Below are positions 1 to 7,386 of a DNA stretch of 41,778 nt, piece by piece. The notes beneath the pieces are model-generated. The model was not told where the DNA came from and did not search any database. It saw only the letters and a program-made list of their open reading frames with translations. The stretch covers positions 1 to 41,778 of the forward strand of contig CAYGBW010000059.1 in assembly GCA_964348185.1 (NCBI GenBank), in the 5' to 3' direction. Position 1 is the first letter of the stretch; every line of letters begins with the position of its first letter. The position numbers were made by a program, and so were the translations under genes. This DNA is from CAYGBW01 sp964348185. GTDB lineage: Bacteria > Desulfobacterota > BSN033 > WVXP01.

Positions 1-13
1 AATTTTGATATTG

Positions 14-130
14 TCCTTCGACTTGGCTCAGGATGGTGAGTCCTTCGACTCTGCTCAGGACCGTGAGCCTGTCGAACGGCTCGTCGAACCATTTCGGATT
101 TCGAATTTCGTGCTTCGAAGTCTAGATTTT
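14..130. repeat. Tandem palindromic intergenic repeat (TTCGAC...GTCGAA type)
   Basis: Two nearly identical 27-base units lie back to back at 14-40 and 41-67, differing at only four positions. The second unit plus the following bases forms an inverted repeat: TTCGAC (44-49) pairs with GTCGAA (71-76) and GCTCA (53-57) with TGAGC (64-68). A further GTCGAA at 83-88 and an AT-rich stretch with repeated TTTCG follow. From memory, repeats with this TTCGAC/GCTCA/GTCGAA pattern are dispersed in intergenic DNA of many bacteria, including Desulfobacterota. It lies just past the end of the dpp operon. The open frame that runs through it is not a gene. Confidence 0.75.
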
Positions 131-193
131 GACATCTCAATACGTACCATCCGTTTTGGTGTGATTCTCATCAATTACTTTTGGGACGTAATA

Positions 194-1198
194 CTAGGTC
201 ATCTTATCAAACACCGGCAACCCCTGGAACTCCTCAGCAAAAAAACATGCTGCCTGGTGATCCCCCCTTTGATTGACGAGCGCCGGCTGCTCCGTCTCAC
301 ACCTCTCCTCCGTCCGGGGGCAGCGCGGATGAAAACGGCAGCCAGAAGGCGGGTTGTCCGCGCTGGGTATGTCGCCCCCCAAGATAATCGGCGGACCTTT
401 CACTTCTGGATCAGGCACCGGGACTGCGGCAAAAAGCGCCCGAGTATAGGGGTGGAGTGGATTCTTGAAGATTTCCATGGAAGAGGCCCTTTCCACGATC
501 TGACCGAGGTACATCACCGCAACCTCGTCACTCATGAACCTCACGACCGAGAGGTCATGGGAGATAAAGAGGTAGGTCAGATCCCGTTCCCTCTGTATTT
601 CCTTCAGTAGATTCAGGATTTGCGCCTGAACTGAGACATCCAGGGCCGACGTGGGTTCATCCAGGACGATCAGACGGGGGTTGGTGGCCAGGGCCCGAGC
701 GATCACCACCCGCTGGCGCTGTCCACCACTCAACTCGTGGGGATAGCGATACAAATGATCAATGGACAGGCCCACCCGCTGAATCAACTTGGCCACGGTC
801 TCAAAAAGCTCCTGCTTCCGAGCCAGCTTGTTCAGGCGGATGGGTTCGGCCACGGTCTGCCTGATCGACATCCGGGGGTCCAGGGAAGCCTGGGTGTCCT
901 GGAAGACCATCTGTATCTGAGGTCGGAGCTTTCGCCACGCCTCACCCCTCAGGGCATTCAGGTCGATTTCTTCAAAGAGCACCTCACCCTCGGTCTGTTT
1001 GAGCAGTCGCACATTGATCCGCCCGAGCGTGCTCTTGCCACAACCCGATTCGCCGACCAGACCCAGGGTCTGCCCCTGGCGAATCTCCAGATCCACCCCG
1101 TCGACGGCGTGGGTATGGCCAACCGTTGTCCCCAGCACACCGCCGCTGATGGGAAAGTGCATCCGCAGGTTCCGCATCTTGAGAATATATTTACCCAT
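194..1198 (-). CDS. dppF: Dipeptide/oligopeptide ABC transporter ATP-binding protein (DppF/OppF type)
   Basis: One of two ATPases that power a peptide-type (PepT family) importer at the inner face of the cytoplasmic membrane. The 334-residue protein has a Walker A at residues 49-57 (GESGCGKST), the ABC signature LSGGQ at 156-160, Walker B LIVLDEPTS at 176-184, and the H-loop histidine at 214. The C-terminal CRFHPRCP segment is the oligo_HPY region typical of Opp/Dpp ATPases. Its ATG shares one base with the stop of the upstream dppD-like gene (TAATG), so translation is probably coupled. It is the last gene of the operon. The transporter family is clear; the substrate (dipeptide, oligopeptide, nickel or another small solute) cannot be read from the sequence. 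Confidence 0.93.
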   Translation of the reverse strand: MGKYILKMRNLRMHFPISGGVLGTTVGHTHAVDGVDLEIRQGQTLGLVGESGCGKSTLGRINVRLLKQTEGEVLFEEIDLNALRGEAWRKLRPQIQMVFQDTQASLDPRMSIRQTVAEPIRLNKLARKQELFETVAKLIQRVGLSIDHLYRYPHELSGGQRQRVVIARALATNPRLIVLDEPTSALDVSVQAQILNLLKEIQRERDLTYLFISHDLSVVRFMSDEVAVMYLGQIVERASSMEIFKNPLHPYTRALFAAVPVPDPEVKGPPIILGGDIPSADNPPSGCRFHPRCPRTEERCETEQPALVNQRGDHQAACFFAEEFQGLPVFDKMT

Positions 1199-2184
1199 TA
1201 ACCCTCTCCGCCGGTCATTGCACAGCCGTGACCGGCCACATAATGATCAGGGGCCACCTCCCGGAGACTTGGCTTGACTGTGCGACATAACTCCAGGGCC
1301 TGGGAACAACGGGGGTGAAACCGGCAGGCCGGTGGCGGATTGATCAGGTCGGGCACGGTTCCCGGAATGCTGGGAAGGACCGTGCTGGGATCGTGATAGA
1401 TGCTGGGCACGGCCTGCAGGAGCGCTCGGGTATAGGGATGGATCGGGGCCCTGAACAGATCTTCTGTCCTTGCCGTCTCGACGACATCACCGGCGTACAT
1501 GACAACGACGCGATCGCAGAGTTGGGCGATGATCCCCAGATTATGGGTGATCAGCAGGAGGGACATGTTCATCTCATGGCGCAGGTCATCGAGGAGTTTG
1601 AGAATTGCCGCCTGAATGGTCACGTCCAGCGCGGTGGTGGGCTCGTCGGCAATGATCAGCGAGGGGCGGCAAGCCAGGGCCATGGCGATAAGGCAGCGCT
1701 GCCGCATGCCGCCAGACAATTGGAGGGGATATTGGGACAAGACCCTCTCCGGGTCAGGCATGCGGACAAGGTCCAGGGTTTCCAGGGCCCGGCGTCTCAG
1801 TCCCCCACCGCTTTGCTTCTGATGGAGGCGGATGATCTCGCTGAGTTGGTTTCCAATGGTATAGACAGGGTCCAGGTAGGTGGCCGGATCCTGGAAGACC
1901 ATAGAGATGTTCTTGCCCCGGATATCCTGCATCTCCCGATCGGTCAGCCGAAGAAGGTCCTGCCCTTTAAAATGAATCTCACCTTTCAGAATCCGGCCCG
2001 GCGGCTCAATCAGACCGAGAATGGAGAGGGCAGTCACGCTCTTTCCGCAGCCAGATTCTCCGACCAGACCCACCGCCTCTCCAAGGCGTACATCGAAACT
2101 GACGCCGTTGAGCGCCTTCACCACACCCTGGTAGGTGTAGAAACGGGTTTCAAGGTCCCGGATCGATAACATGACTTCTGACAT
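1198..2184 (-). CDS. dppD: Dipeptide/oligopeptide ABC transporter ATP-binding protein (DppD/OppD type)
   Basis: The partner ATPase of the peptide importer, expected to form a heterodimer with the DppF-like protein. The 328 residues carry Walker A GESGCGKSV at 42-50, the signature LSGGM at 156-160, Walker B LIIADEPTT at 176-184, and the C-terminal CRFHPRCS oligo_HPY motif. This signature form (LSGGM) and the length fit the DppD/OppD branch. It starts 3 bases after the permease gene and overlaps the next ATPase by one base, which is typical of one polycistronic message. Family assignment is firm; substrate is unknown. Confidence 0.93.
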   Translation of the reverse strand: MSEVMLSIRDLETRFYTYQGVVKALNGVSFDVRLGEAVGLVGESGCGKSVTALSILGLIEPPGRILKGEIHFKGQDLLRLTDREMQDIRGKNISMVFQDPATYLDPVYTIGNQLSEIIRLHQKQSGGGLRRRALETLDLVRMPDPERVLSQYPLQLSGGMRQRCLIAMALACRPSLIIADEPTTALDVTIQAAILKLLDDLRHEMNMSLLLITHNLGIIAQLCDRVVVMYAGDVVETARTEDLFRAPIHPYTRALLQAVPSIYHDPSTVLPSIPGTVPDLINPPPACRFHPRCSQALELCRTVKPSLREVAPDHYVAGHGCAMTGGEG

Positions 2185-2187
2185 CGC

Positions 2188-3102
2188 TTACTTTCTCAGC
2201 CTTGGGTCCAGGATATCGCGCAGACCATCTCCCAGCAGATTGAAGCCCAGGACAGTGACCATGATCGCCAGGCCTGGGAATCCAGAGACCCACCACTGAT
2301 CCATGAAGAAAGGCCGGCCGCCATTGACCATCACGCCCCACTCCGGTGCCGGTACCTTGACCCCAATGCCCAAGAACCCGAGTGAAGCGGCCAGAAGGAT
2401 CGTGAAGCCCATGTCCTGGGAGGCCTGGACGATCACTGGCCCGATGGTGTTGGGGAGAATGTGACGCTGTATCACGTTGAACCAGGAGCCGCCCGAGACC
2501 CGCGCGGCTTCCACGTAAGCTTCCCAGCGAACAGCCAAGACGAGGCCCCGCACGAGACGGGCGTACCATGGCCAACCGGCAATGGCCAGGGCGATGATCA
2601 CGTTCTGCATGCCCCCCCCTAGGGCGGTGGCAATGGCCAAGGCCAGGACGAGCTGGGGGAAGGAGAGGAAGACATCGGCGATGCGCATGATTAGGGTGTC
2701 GACCCATCTTCCAAAGAAGCCAGCGATGAGCCCAATGGGGACGCCGAGAGCCGCAATACAGGCCACGGCCATCAGGCCGACCCGCAACGAAATCCCCGCC
2801 CCGTGAATGATCCGGCTCAGGATGTCCCGGCCCACCTCGTCGGTTCCCAAAAGGTGCCTTGCACTTGGCGGCTCCAGGGAGTGGGCCATGTTGAGTCTGA
2901 CAGGATTATAGGGGCTGATCAGGGGTGCCAGAATAGCCGCAAGAATCAAAGCCAGCACGATGAGCGATCCCGCTACGGTCAGTGGATTCTGGGTAAACAC
3001 GTACCAGGAATAGCGCAGCCGCTGCCACCATCTCTGGAGTTCACGCCTCCGCTGTTCGCGGGCATCTTCACGTTCCGATGGGTCCGGCTGAGGGCTCATC
3101 AC
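2188..3102 (-). CDS. dppC: Dipeptide/oligopeptide ABC transporter permease (DppC type)
   Basis: Second inner-membrane permease subunit of the importer. The 304-residue protein has a charged cytoplasmic N-terminus (1-30), a first membrane helix at about 42-64, then the domain boundary with LLGTDEVGRDILSR (about 84-97) that is characteristic of DppC/OppC, and a core of about five further helices. The EAA loop that contacts the ATPases begins near residue 194 (EAYVEAARVSGG). The start overlaps the dppB-like stop by 4 bases (ATGA), indicating coupled translation. Confidence 0.93.
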   Translation of the reverse strand: MMSPQPDPSEREDAREQRRRELQRWWQRLRYSWYVFTQNPLTVAGSLIVLALILAAILAPLISPYNPVRLNMAHSLEPPSARHLLGTDEVGRDILSRIIHGAGISLRVGLMAVACIAALGVPIGLIAGFFGRWVDTLIMRIADVFLSFPQLVLALAIATALGGGMQNVIIALAIAGWPWYARLVRGLVLAVRWEAYVEAARVSGGSWFNVIQRHILPNTIGPVIVQASQDMGFTILLAASLGFLGIGVKVPAPEWGVMVNGGRPFFMDQWWVSGFPGLAIMVTVLGFNLLGDGLRDILDPRLRK

Positions 3103-4112
3103 TCGTATCTTATCCGTGGATCAAGGATCATGTAGGAGAGGTCAACCATCAAATTTGCCGCAACATATACCAGGGCCACCACCAGGGAGACGCCCATGAT
3201 GGCCGTGTAGTCCAGGTTGGTGATCGAGGTGGCTGCGTAGGTCCCGATTCCGGGCCAGGAAAAGATCCACTCGATCACAAAGGTTCCGCCCAGCATAGCC
3301 CCGAAGAGTAAGCCGAGCACAGTCACCGTGGGAATGAGAGCGTTCTTTAAGGCGTGTTTAAATATAACCGCCCTTCGAGAAAGACCATTGGCTCGGGCCG
3401 CACGGATGAAGTCTCTCTGCAAGGCGTCGAGCATGCTTGCCCGAGTCATGCGGGCAATTCCAACAGTGCCGGTCAGGGCCAGCGTGATGCCAGGCAGGAT
3501 GATATGTCTTAAACTGTCAAGAAACGCCGGGATGTTGCCTTCCATTAGGCTGTCGAGAAGGTAAAGGCCGGTAATATGCGCCGGCTCAATGATATCCCGG
3601 CTGATCCTCGCACCAGCCGGCAGCCAGTCAAGCCACCGAAAGAAAATGAGTTGCAGGATGAGGGCCAGCCAGAACGTCGGGACTGCTCCGCCAAAGACGA
3701 CAAACAGACGGGCCAAGTGATCGGGCAGGCGGTTGCGCCAGTTCGCCGAGGCAATACCGAAAGGAATGCCGATCATGCACATCAAAAAGGCGGCGAACAG
3801 GGTCAGTTCCAGGGTGGCTGGGAGCCGGTCCTTGATATCATTGAGCACCGGACGCCGAGTCTGAATGGAGATCCCCAGGTCGCCGTGCAACAATCCACGC
3901 AAGTAAATCAAATACTGGGTCCGCAGGGGGCGGTCAAGCCCCCAGCGGTGCCGGATGGCCTTAATCGTCTCGGGGGTCGCGTAGATCCCGGCCATGGCTC
4001 GTGCGGGATCACCCGGAACCGAGTGAGAGACGGAAAAGGTTAGAAACGTAACGCCCAGCAGTACGGGAATCGTCTGGAGAATCCGCCGAATAATCAGATA
4101 ATGAATCTTCAA
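3099..4112 (-). CDS. dppB: Dipeptide/oligopeptide ABC transporter permease (DppB type)
   Basis: First inner-membrane permease subunit. The 337 residues begin with a membrane helix (about 8-30), followed by a large periplasmic segment with VPGDPARAMAG, then five more helices. The EAA loop is visible at about 234-262 (DFIRAARANGLSRRAV), and the C-terminus ends with LSYMILDPRIRYE, as usual for DppB/OppB proteins. It follows the binding-protein gene after a 94-base gap that contains a strong hairpin, and overlaps dppC by 4 bases. Confidence 0.93.
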   Translation of the reverse strand: MKIHYLIIRRILQTIPVLLGVTFLTFSVSHSVPGDPARAMAGIYATPETIKAIRHRWGLDRPLRTQYLIYLRGLLHGDLGISIQTRRPVLNDIKDRLPATLELTLFAAFLMCMIGIPFGIASANWRNRLPDHLARLFVVFGGAVPTFWLALILQLIFFRWLDWLPAGARISRDIIEPAHITGLYLLDSLMEGNIPAFLDSLRHIILPGITLALTGTVGIARMTRASMLDALQRDFIRAARANGLSRRAVIFKHALKNALIPTVTVLGLLFGAMLGGTFVIEWIFSWPGIGTYAATSITNLDYTAIMGVSLVVALVYVAANLMVDLSYMILDPRIRYE

Positions 4113-4154
4113 GGGAGGCCTCTTTTACGACCGGTAAATCGCGGGAAGGGCTAA

Positions 4155-4178
4155 CCGCCAGGCCGATTAGGCTGGCGG
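4155..4178 (-). promoter_or_regulatory. Hairpin between dppA and dppB
   Basis: CCGCCAG (4155-4161) and CTGGCGG (4172-4178) form a perfect 7-bp stem, extended by further GC pairs inside. It lies just after the dppA stop in the transcribed direction and is not followed by a T-run, so it is unlikely to be a simple terminator. In binding-protein operons such hairpins often protect the upstream mRNA 3' end, allowing more binding protein than permease. That role is inferred here. Confidence 0.55.
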
Positions 4179-4206
4179 CCCGCCCACAGTCTCGATGGGT
4201 TTTAGA

Positions 4207-5817
4207 TTAGGAACCTGGCTTGCCTTCGACATAGAGGTCGTACCAGTTCAGCAGGCCATTGTAATAGGGAACGTACGTGTAGCCTTTGAGACATTTCTGG
4301 TAGACCATGACGTTTAGGGGCTGGGCAATCCAGACTCCCGGTGCCTCCTTGGCGATCTGCTTGACCACCTGGGTGTAGAGCGCCACCCGCTTTTCGTGAT
4401 CAACCGTAGCGCCGGCCTCGTCGATCCATTTGTCGGTCTCCGGGGTGCCCCAGCCGGGGTTGATGACCGTGATGGCGTTGGTATGCCACCACATCAGTAT
4501 GTCGACCGGGTCCGGAATGGCAGCCCACATCTGGTAGGCGGCCATCCCGAAAGGCTTTTCACCAGCCGGCTGTTGAAGCTTCTGGAACAGTACTGGCCAG
4601 GTGGTGAAGTCCACGTCGAGCTGAATACCGGCCTGACTCAGATTGTCCTGGAGGAGCAGGACGAGGGTCTTCCAGTTGTGCAAGTCCATGGCGGCCATCT
4701 TCAACGTGAAGCCGCCAGCATAACCCGCCTCGGCCAGCAGCTTTTTGGCGCTTTCCACGTTTGTCTGGATCCGCGGCAGGTTGGCCGAGAGTTGGGGCCA
4801 CAGATTACTCGGCAGAGGCCCGTAGACGCGGCTGGCGTAACCACGGAAGCCATAGTCAACCGCGGTATCGTAGTCAAACAGCATGGCGATTGCCCGGCGC
4901 ACTCGAACGTCCTTGGTCGGCCCATTGTGCATATTGAAAGTGAACTGATTGATCAAGGTCGTTGGCGCTGTGTCGAGCACGAGATTGGCCTTGCCTTTGA
5001 GCTGATCGGTGATATCAACGGGCAGGATGTCTCCGGTGATGTCAACCTCGCCCTTTTCCAGCATCAGGCGGACCGTGGCGTGCTCCTTGATGACACGGTG
5101 GATTATCCGGTCAATGTGTTTCCCAGCCCAACCGCCCCAATAGTCGGAAAACCTCTTGTAAACGAGTTCCTGGTCATGCTTCCACGCCTCGAGCATAAAC
5201 GGGCCCGTGCCACATTCGTGCTCCACCGCATGGTCCTTGGCCCAGTCACCCGGTGTCTTCTCGTGAGCTTTGACCCAAGTCGGGGACGGCCCCATATAGA
5301 CGCCACGTTGGCCAGCCAGAATTCCCAGAAAGGAAGGGTTGACCTGTTTCAGATGGATCCTGGCCGTATGATCGTCGACAACTTCAATGTCCCTTACACT
5401 CTTCCAGTACTGGGCCGCAGCGCTGTTGATACCCATGATGCGCTGCCACGTAAAACGGACGGCCCCGGCGTTGAAATCGGTCCCATCGTGGAATTTGACG
5501 CCCTTACGGAGGTGAAAGGTGTAGGTCAAGCCGTCATCGGAAACCTCCCATGATTCGGCCAGGGCTGGCCTGAAATTGGCATCGGCATCAACATCGACCA
5601 GACGCTCATAAAGAGCCACCTGAGATTCCAGGCCGCCACCCACGGTGATCTCGTCTGCGGGATCGAGGGAGTGGGGATCGTTGGTCCGGCTGACCACAAT
5701 GGTCATCTCGCCCGCGGCCGAGGCCGGTCCGCTGAAAACGATAAAAACCGCGATCCAAAGGGCGAACAAGCCAGAAAAGGCGATAAAGGCTAACGTTTTG
5801 TTTCTTCTTTCCCCCAT
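4207..5817 (-). CDS. dppA: Peptide ABC transporter substrate-binding protein (SBP_bac_5 family, DppA type)
   Basis: Periplasmic receptor that captures the substrate and delivers it to the permeases. I chose the ATG at 5817 because AGAGAGGTG lies about 5 bases ahead of it and the protein then begins with a normal Sec signal (MGERRNK, a hydrophobic stretch at about 8-29, cleavage near PASA-A). An in-frame ATG 20 codons upstream would spoil the signal peptide. Mature features of the family are clear: LAESWEVSDDGLTYTFHL, then GVKFHDGTDF, and about 536 residues in total. First gene of the operon, with its promoter at 5952-5981. The bound ligand cannot be told. Confidence 0.93.
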   Translation of the reverse strand: MGERRNKTLAFIAFSGLFALWIAVFIVFSGPASAAGEMTIVVSRTNDPHSLDPADEITVGGGLESQVALYERLVDVDADANFRPALAESWEVSDDGLTYTFHLRKGVKFHDGTDFNAGAVRFTWQRIMGINSAAAQYWKSVRDIEVVDDHTARIHLKQVNPSFLGILAGQRGVYMGPSPTWVKAHEKTPGDWAKDHAVEHECGTGPFMLEAWKHDQELVYKRFSDYWGGWAGKHIDRIIHRVIKEHATVRLMLEKGEVDITGDILPVDITDQLKGKANLVLDTAPTTLINQFTFNMHNGPTKDVRVRRAIAMLFDYDTAVDYGFRGYASRVYGPLPSNLWPQLSANLPRIQTNVESAKKLLAEAGYAGGFTLKMAAMDLHNWKTLVLLLQDNLSQAGIQLDVDFTTWPVLFQKLQQPAGEKPFGMAAYQMWAAIPDPVDILMWWHTNAITVINPGWGTPETDKWIDEAGATVDHEKRVALYTQVVKQIAKEAPGVWIAQPLNVMVYQKCLKGYTYVPYYNGLLNWYDLYVEGKPGS

Positions 5818-5951
5818 GAGGCACCTCTCTTTCTTCTGTTCATCTTCCCGGATCAAAAAAGCCTCCACAGAATCCATAGCCTCCCTTGAATTGTCCCGCG
5901 GGCTGAGCGTGGATCAGCGAGTTTTTTGGAAATACCCCACCCGGATTTGCT

Positions 5952-5981
5952 ATTCTAATTAAAAAACGGAGTCGGAGTCAA
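5952..5981 (-). promoter_or_regulatory. Sigma70-type promoter of the dpp operon
   Basis: Reading the minus strand, TTGACT (5976-5981) and TAGAAT (5952-5957) are separated by 18 bases. This would start transcription near 5945 and give a leader of about 130 bases before the dppA ATG. Nothing else in 5882-6097 looks coding. Confidence 0.6.
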
Positions 5982-6097
5982 CCAAAGAATGGGAAGTTTC
6001 CTCAGAAAATAGGCTTGGGGTTACGCAAGGGGCTGAAGAGGCCCAGGGAATGAATGTGCTGAGAATCTCGTTGCCTTCCTCCTCGGGCCTTAGATAG

Positions 6098-6132
6098 TTG
6101 ACTCAATCAACCATATCGTCTATTGTGGTTGA
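6098..6132 (+). promoter_or_regulatory. Promoter with overlapping inverted repeat upstream of the phosphatase gene
   Basis: TTGACT (6098-6103), a 17-base spacer and TATTGT (6121-6126) make a fair sigma70 promoter. TCAACCA (6107-6113) and TGGTTGA (6126-6132) form a perfect 7-bp inverted repeat spanning the -10 element. A third half-site, GTTGA, sits in the -35 element (6097-6101). The arrangement is what a repressor operator would look like. The factor is unknown. Confidence 0.5.
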
Positions 6133-6180
6133 GAGGAGGCGCTCTTGCCCCGGTGAAATCGGTATAAGGTGGATTTCCAA

Positions 6181-6801
6181 ATGTCCACGAAGATCAACAC
6201 AAGATCCCTTGGGCTGATGATTCTTTTGATTGCCCCCGTTGTCCTGGCTTCCCGTCTTGTGCTGCCCGCAGACGATTCAAACACGATACCTCGGCCCAGC
6301 CATTGGGCAGAGCCCCTCGAGCGGGAAGGTCTGCCGAACCTCCATCGAGTGACAGACGCTCTATATCGGGGCGCCCAGCCGACGGCTGCGGGTATGCGCC
6401 AGCTCAAGGCGATGGGGATCAAGACGGTGATCAACCTCCGTTCCTTCCATTCAGACCGAGATGAAATCGATGATACCGGCCTGGCATACGAGCACATCGA
6501 TATGAAAACATGGCATCCTGAGAAAAAGGAGGTTGTTCGTTTCCTGCAGATCGTCACGGACGACAGCCACACCCCGGCTTATGTCCATTGTCAGCACGGT
6601 GCAGATCGGACCGGCGTCATGTGCGCAGTCTATCGCGTAGCGATTTGTGGCTGGACCAAAGAGGAGGCGATTTCAGAAATGACGAAGGGCGGCTTTGGTT
6701 ACCACAGAATTTGGGGTAACCTTATTCGTTTCATCGAGAATCTTGATATTGCTGAAATCAAGGAGAGAGCCGGGATCGAAGACGAGATCAACGCGAACTA
6801 A
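6181..6801 (+). CDS. Exported or membrane-anchored Cys-based phosphatase (dual-specificity/tyrosine phosphatase-like)
   Basis: Predicted to hydrolyse phosphate esters through a cysteinyl-phosphate intermediate. The P-loop VHCQHGADRTG at residues 135-145 is a perfect HC(X)5R(T) motif (H136, C137, R143); D108 in IDMKTWHPE is a plausible general acid. Upstream, YRGAQPTAAGMRQLKAMGI (62-80) followed by INLR (84-87) is typical of bacterial DSP-PTPase-like proteins. A hydrophobic segment at about 10-28 suggests export to the periplasm or an N-terminal anchor. I used the ATG at 6181, which has AAGGTGG 8 bases upstream; a GTG four codons earlier has no clear ribosome-binding site. Substrate unknown: protein phosphotyrosine, inositol phosphate or lipid phosphate are all possible. 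Confidence 0.85.
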   Translation: MSTKINTRSLGLMILLIAPVVLASRLVLPADDSNTIPRPSHWAEPLEREGLPNLHRVTDALYRGAQPTAAGMRQLKAMGIKTVINLRSFHSDRDEIDDTGLAYEHIDMKTWHPEKKEVVRFLQIVTDDSHTPAYVHCQHGADRTGVMCAVYRVAICGWTKEEAISEMTKGGFGYHRIWGNLIRFIENLDIAEIKERAGIEDEINAN

Positions 6802-6893
6802 ACCTGATCGAAGGGCCGAAAAATGTCTCGCTGGAGCTGATCTCCGTGCTCCGAGGACTGGAGCTGTTCAGTTCGAGGAATCGGGAGGAAGCC

Positions 6894-7322
6894 ATGAGAA
6901 AGACCCAAAGTCTGTTCCAAGTGGCGGTAGGCGTATGCACGCTGTTGCTCTGCTGGGCGGCGGAAGCAGACCTGGGGGCCGAAAAGGAGGCCCTTCAAGC
7001 CGCTGAGCAGTGGCTCCTGTTGGTGGATCAAGGGAAGTATCTGGAGAGTTGGGAAACCGCTGCCGAACTTTTCAGAAATGCTGTGACGAAGGAGCAATGG
7101 CAGCAGACCCTCACCGCCGTCCGTAAGCCCCTGGGGCCACTTGTGGTGAGAAAACTCAAATCGAAACAGTATGCCACGAGTCTGCCGGGTGCGCCAGACG
7201 GTCAATACGTGGTCATTCAGTATGAGACCTCTTTTGGTAACAAGAAATCTGCAATTGAAACGGTCACCCCCATGCTAGACACGGATGGGAAATGGCGGGT
7301 ATCTGGCTACTACATTCGGTAG
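6894..7322 (+). CDS. DUF4019 domain protein, exported
   Basis: The 142-residue product has a signal-like N-terminus (MRKTQSLF, hydrophobic to about residue 24) followed by the DUF4019 pattern: AAEQWLLLVDQGKYLESW, TKEQWQQTL, then V/I-x-Y beta strands and a final DGKWRVSGYYI. The fold is expected to resemble small NTF2/SnoaL-like periplasmic proteins, but no catalytic role is established for the family. Start chosen at 6894 because GGGAGGA lies just upstream. It sits 92 bases after the phosphatase gene and 64 bases before the acyltransferase gene, on the same strand. Confidence 0.8.
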   Translation: MRKTQSLFQVAVGVCTLLLCWAAEADLGAEKEALQAAEQWLLLVDQGKYLESWETAAELFRNAVTKEQWQQTLTAVRKPLGPLVVRKLKSKQYATSLPGAPDGQYVVIQYETSFGNKKSAIETVTPMLDTDGKWRVSGYYIR

Positions 7323-7386
7323 GTCGACCCCGCCGCCGCTGAGAAATATCCTCGCTTCGCGACAATCTCATGGACCGTCTCGTAAC

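Noticed and set aside
5..610. Open frame on the plus strand through the left repeat and the dppF end
   Set aside because: It runs through the palindromic repeat and then antisense to a clear ATPase gene; the translation has no domain character.
1315..2169. Long plus-strand frame opposite dppD
   Set aside because: Antisense shadow of a well-defined ABC ATPase; low-complexity, basic translation.
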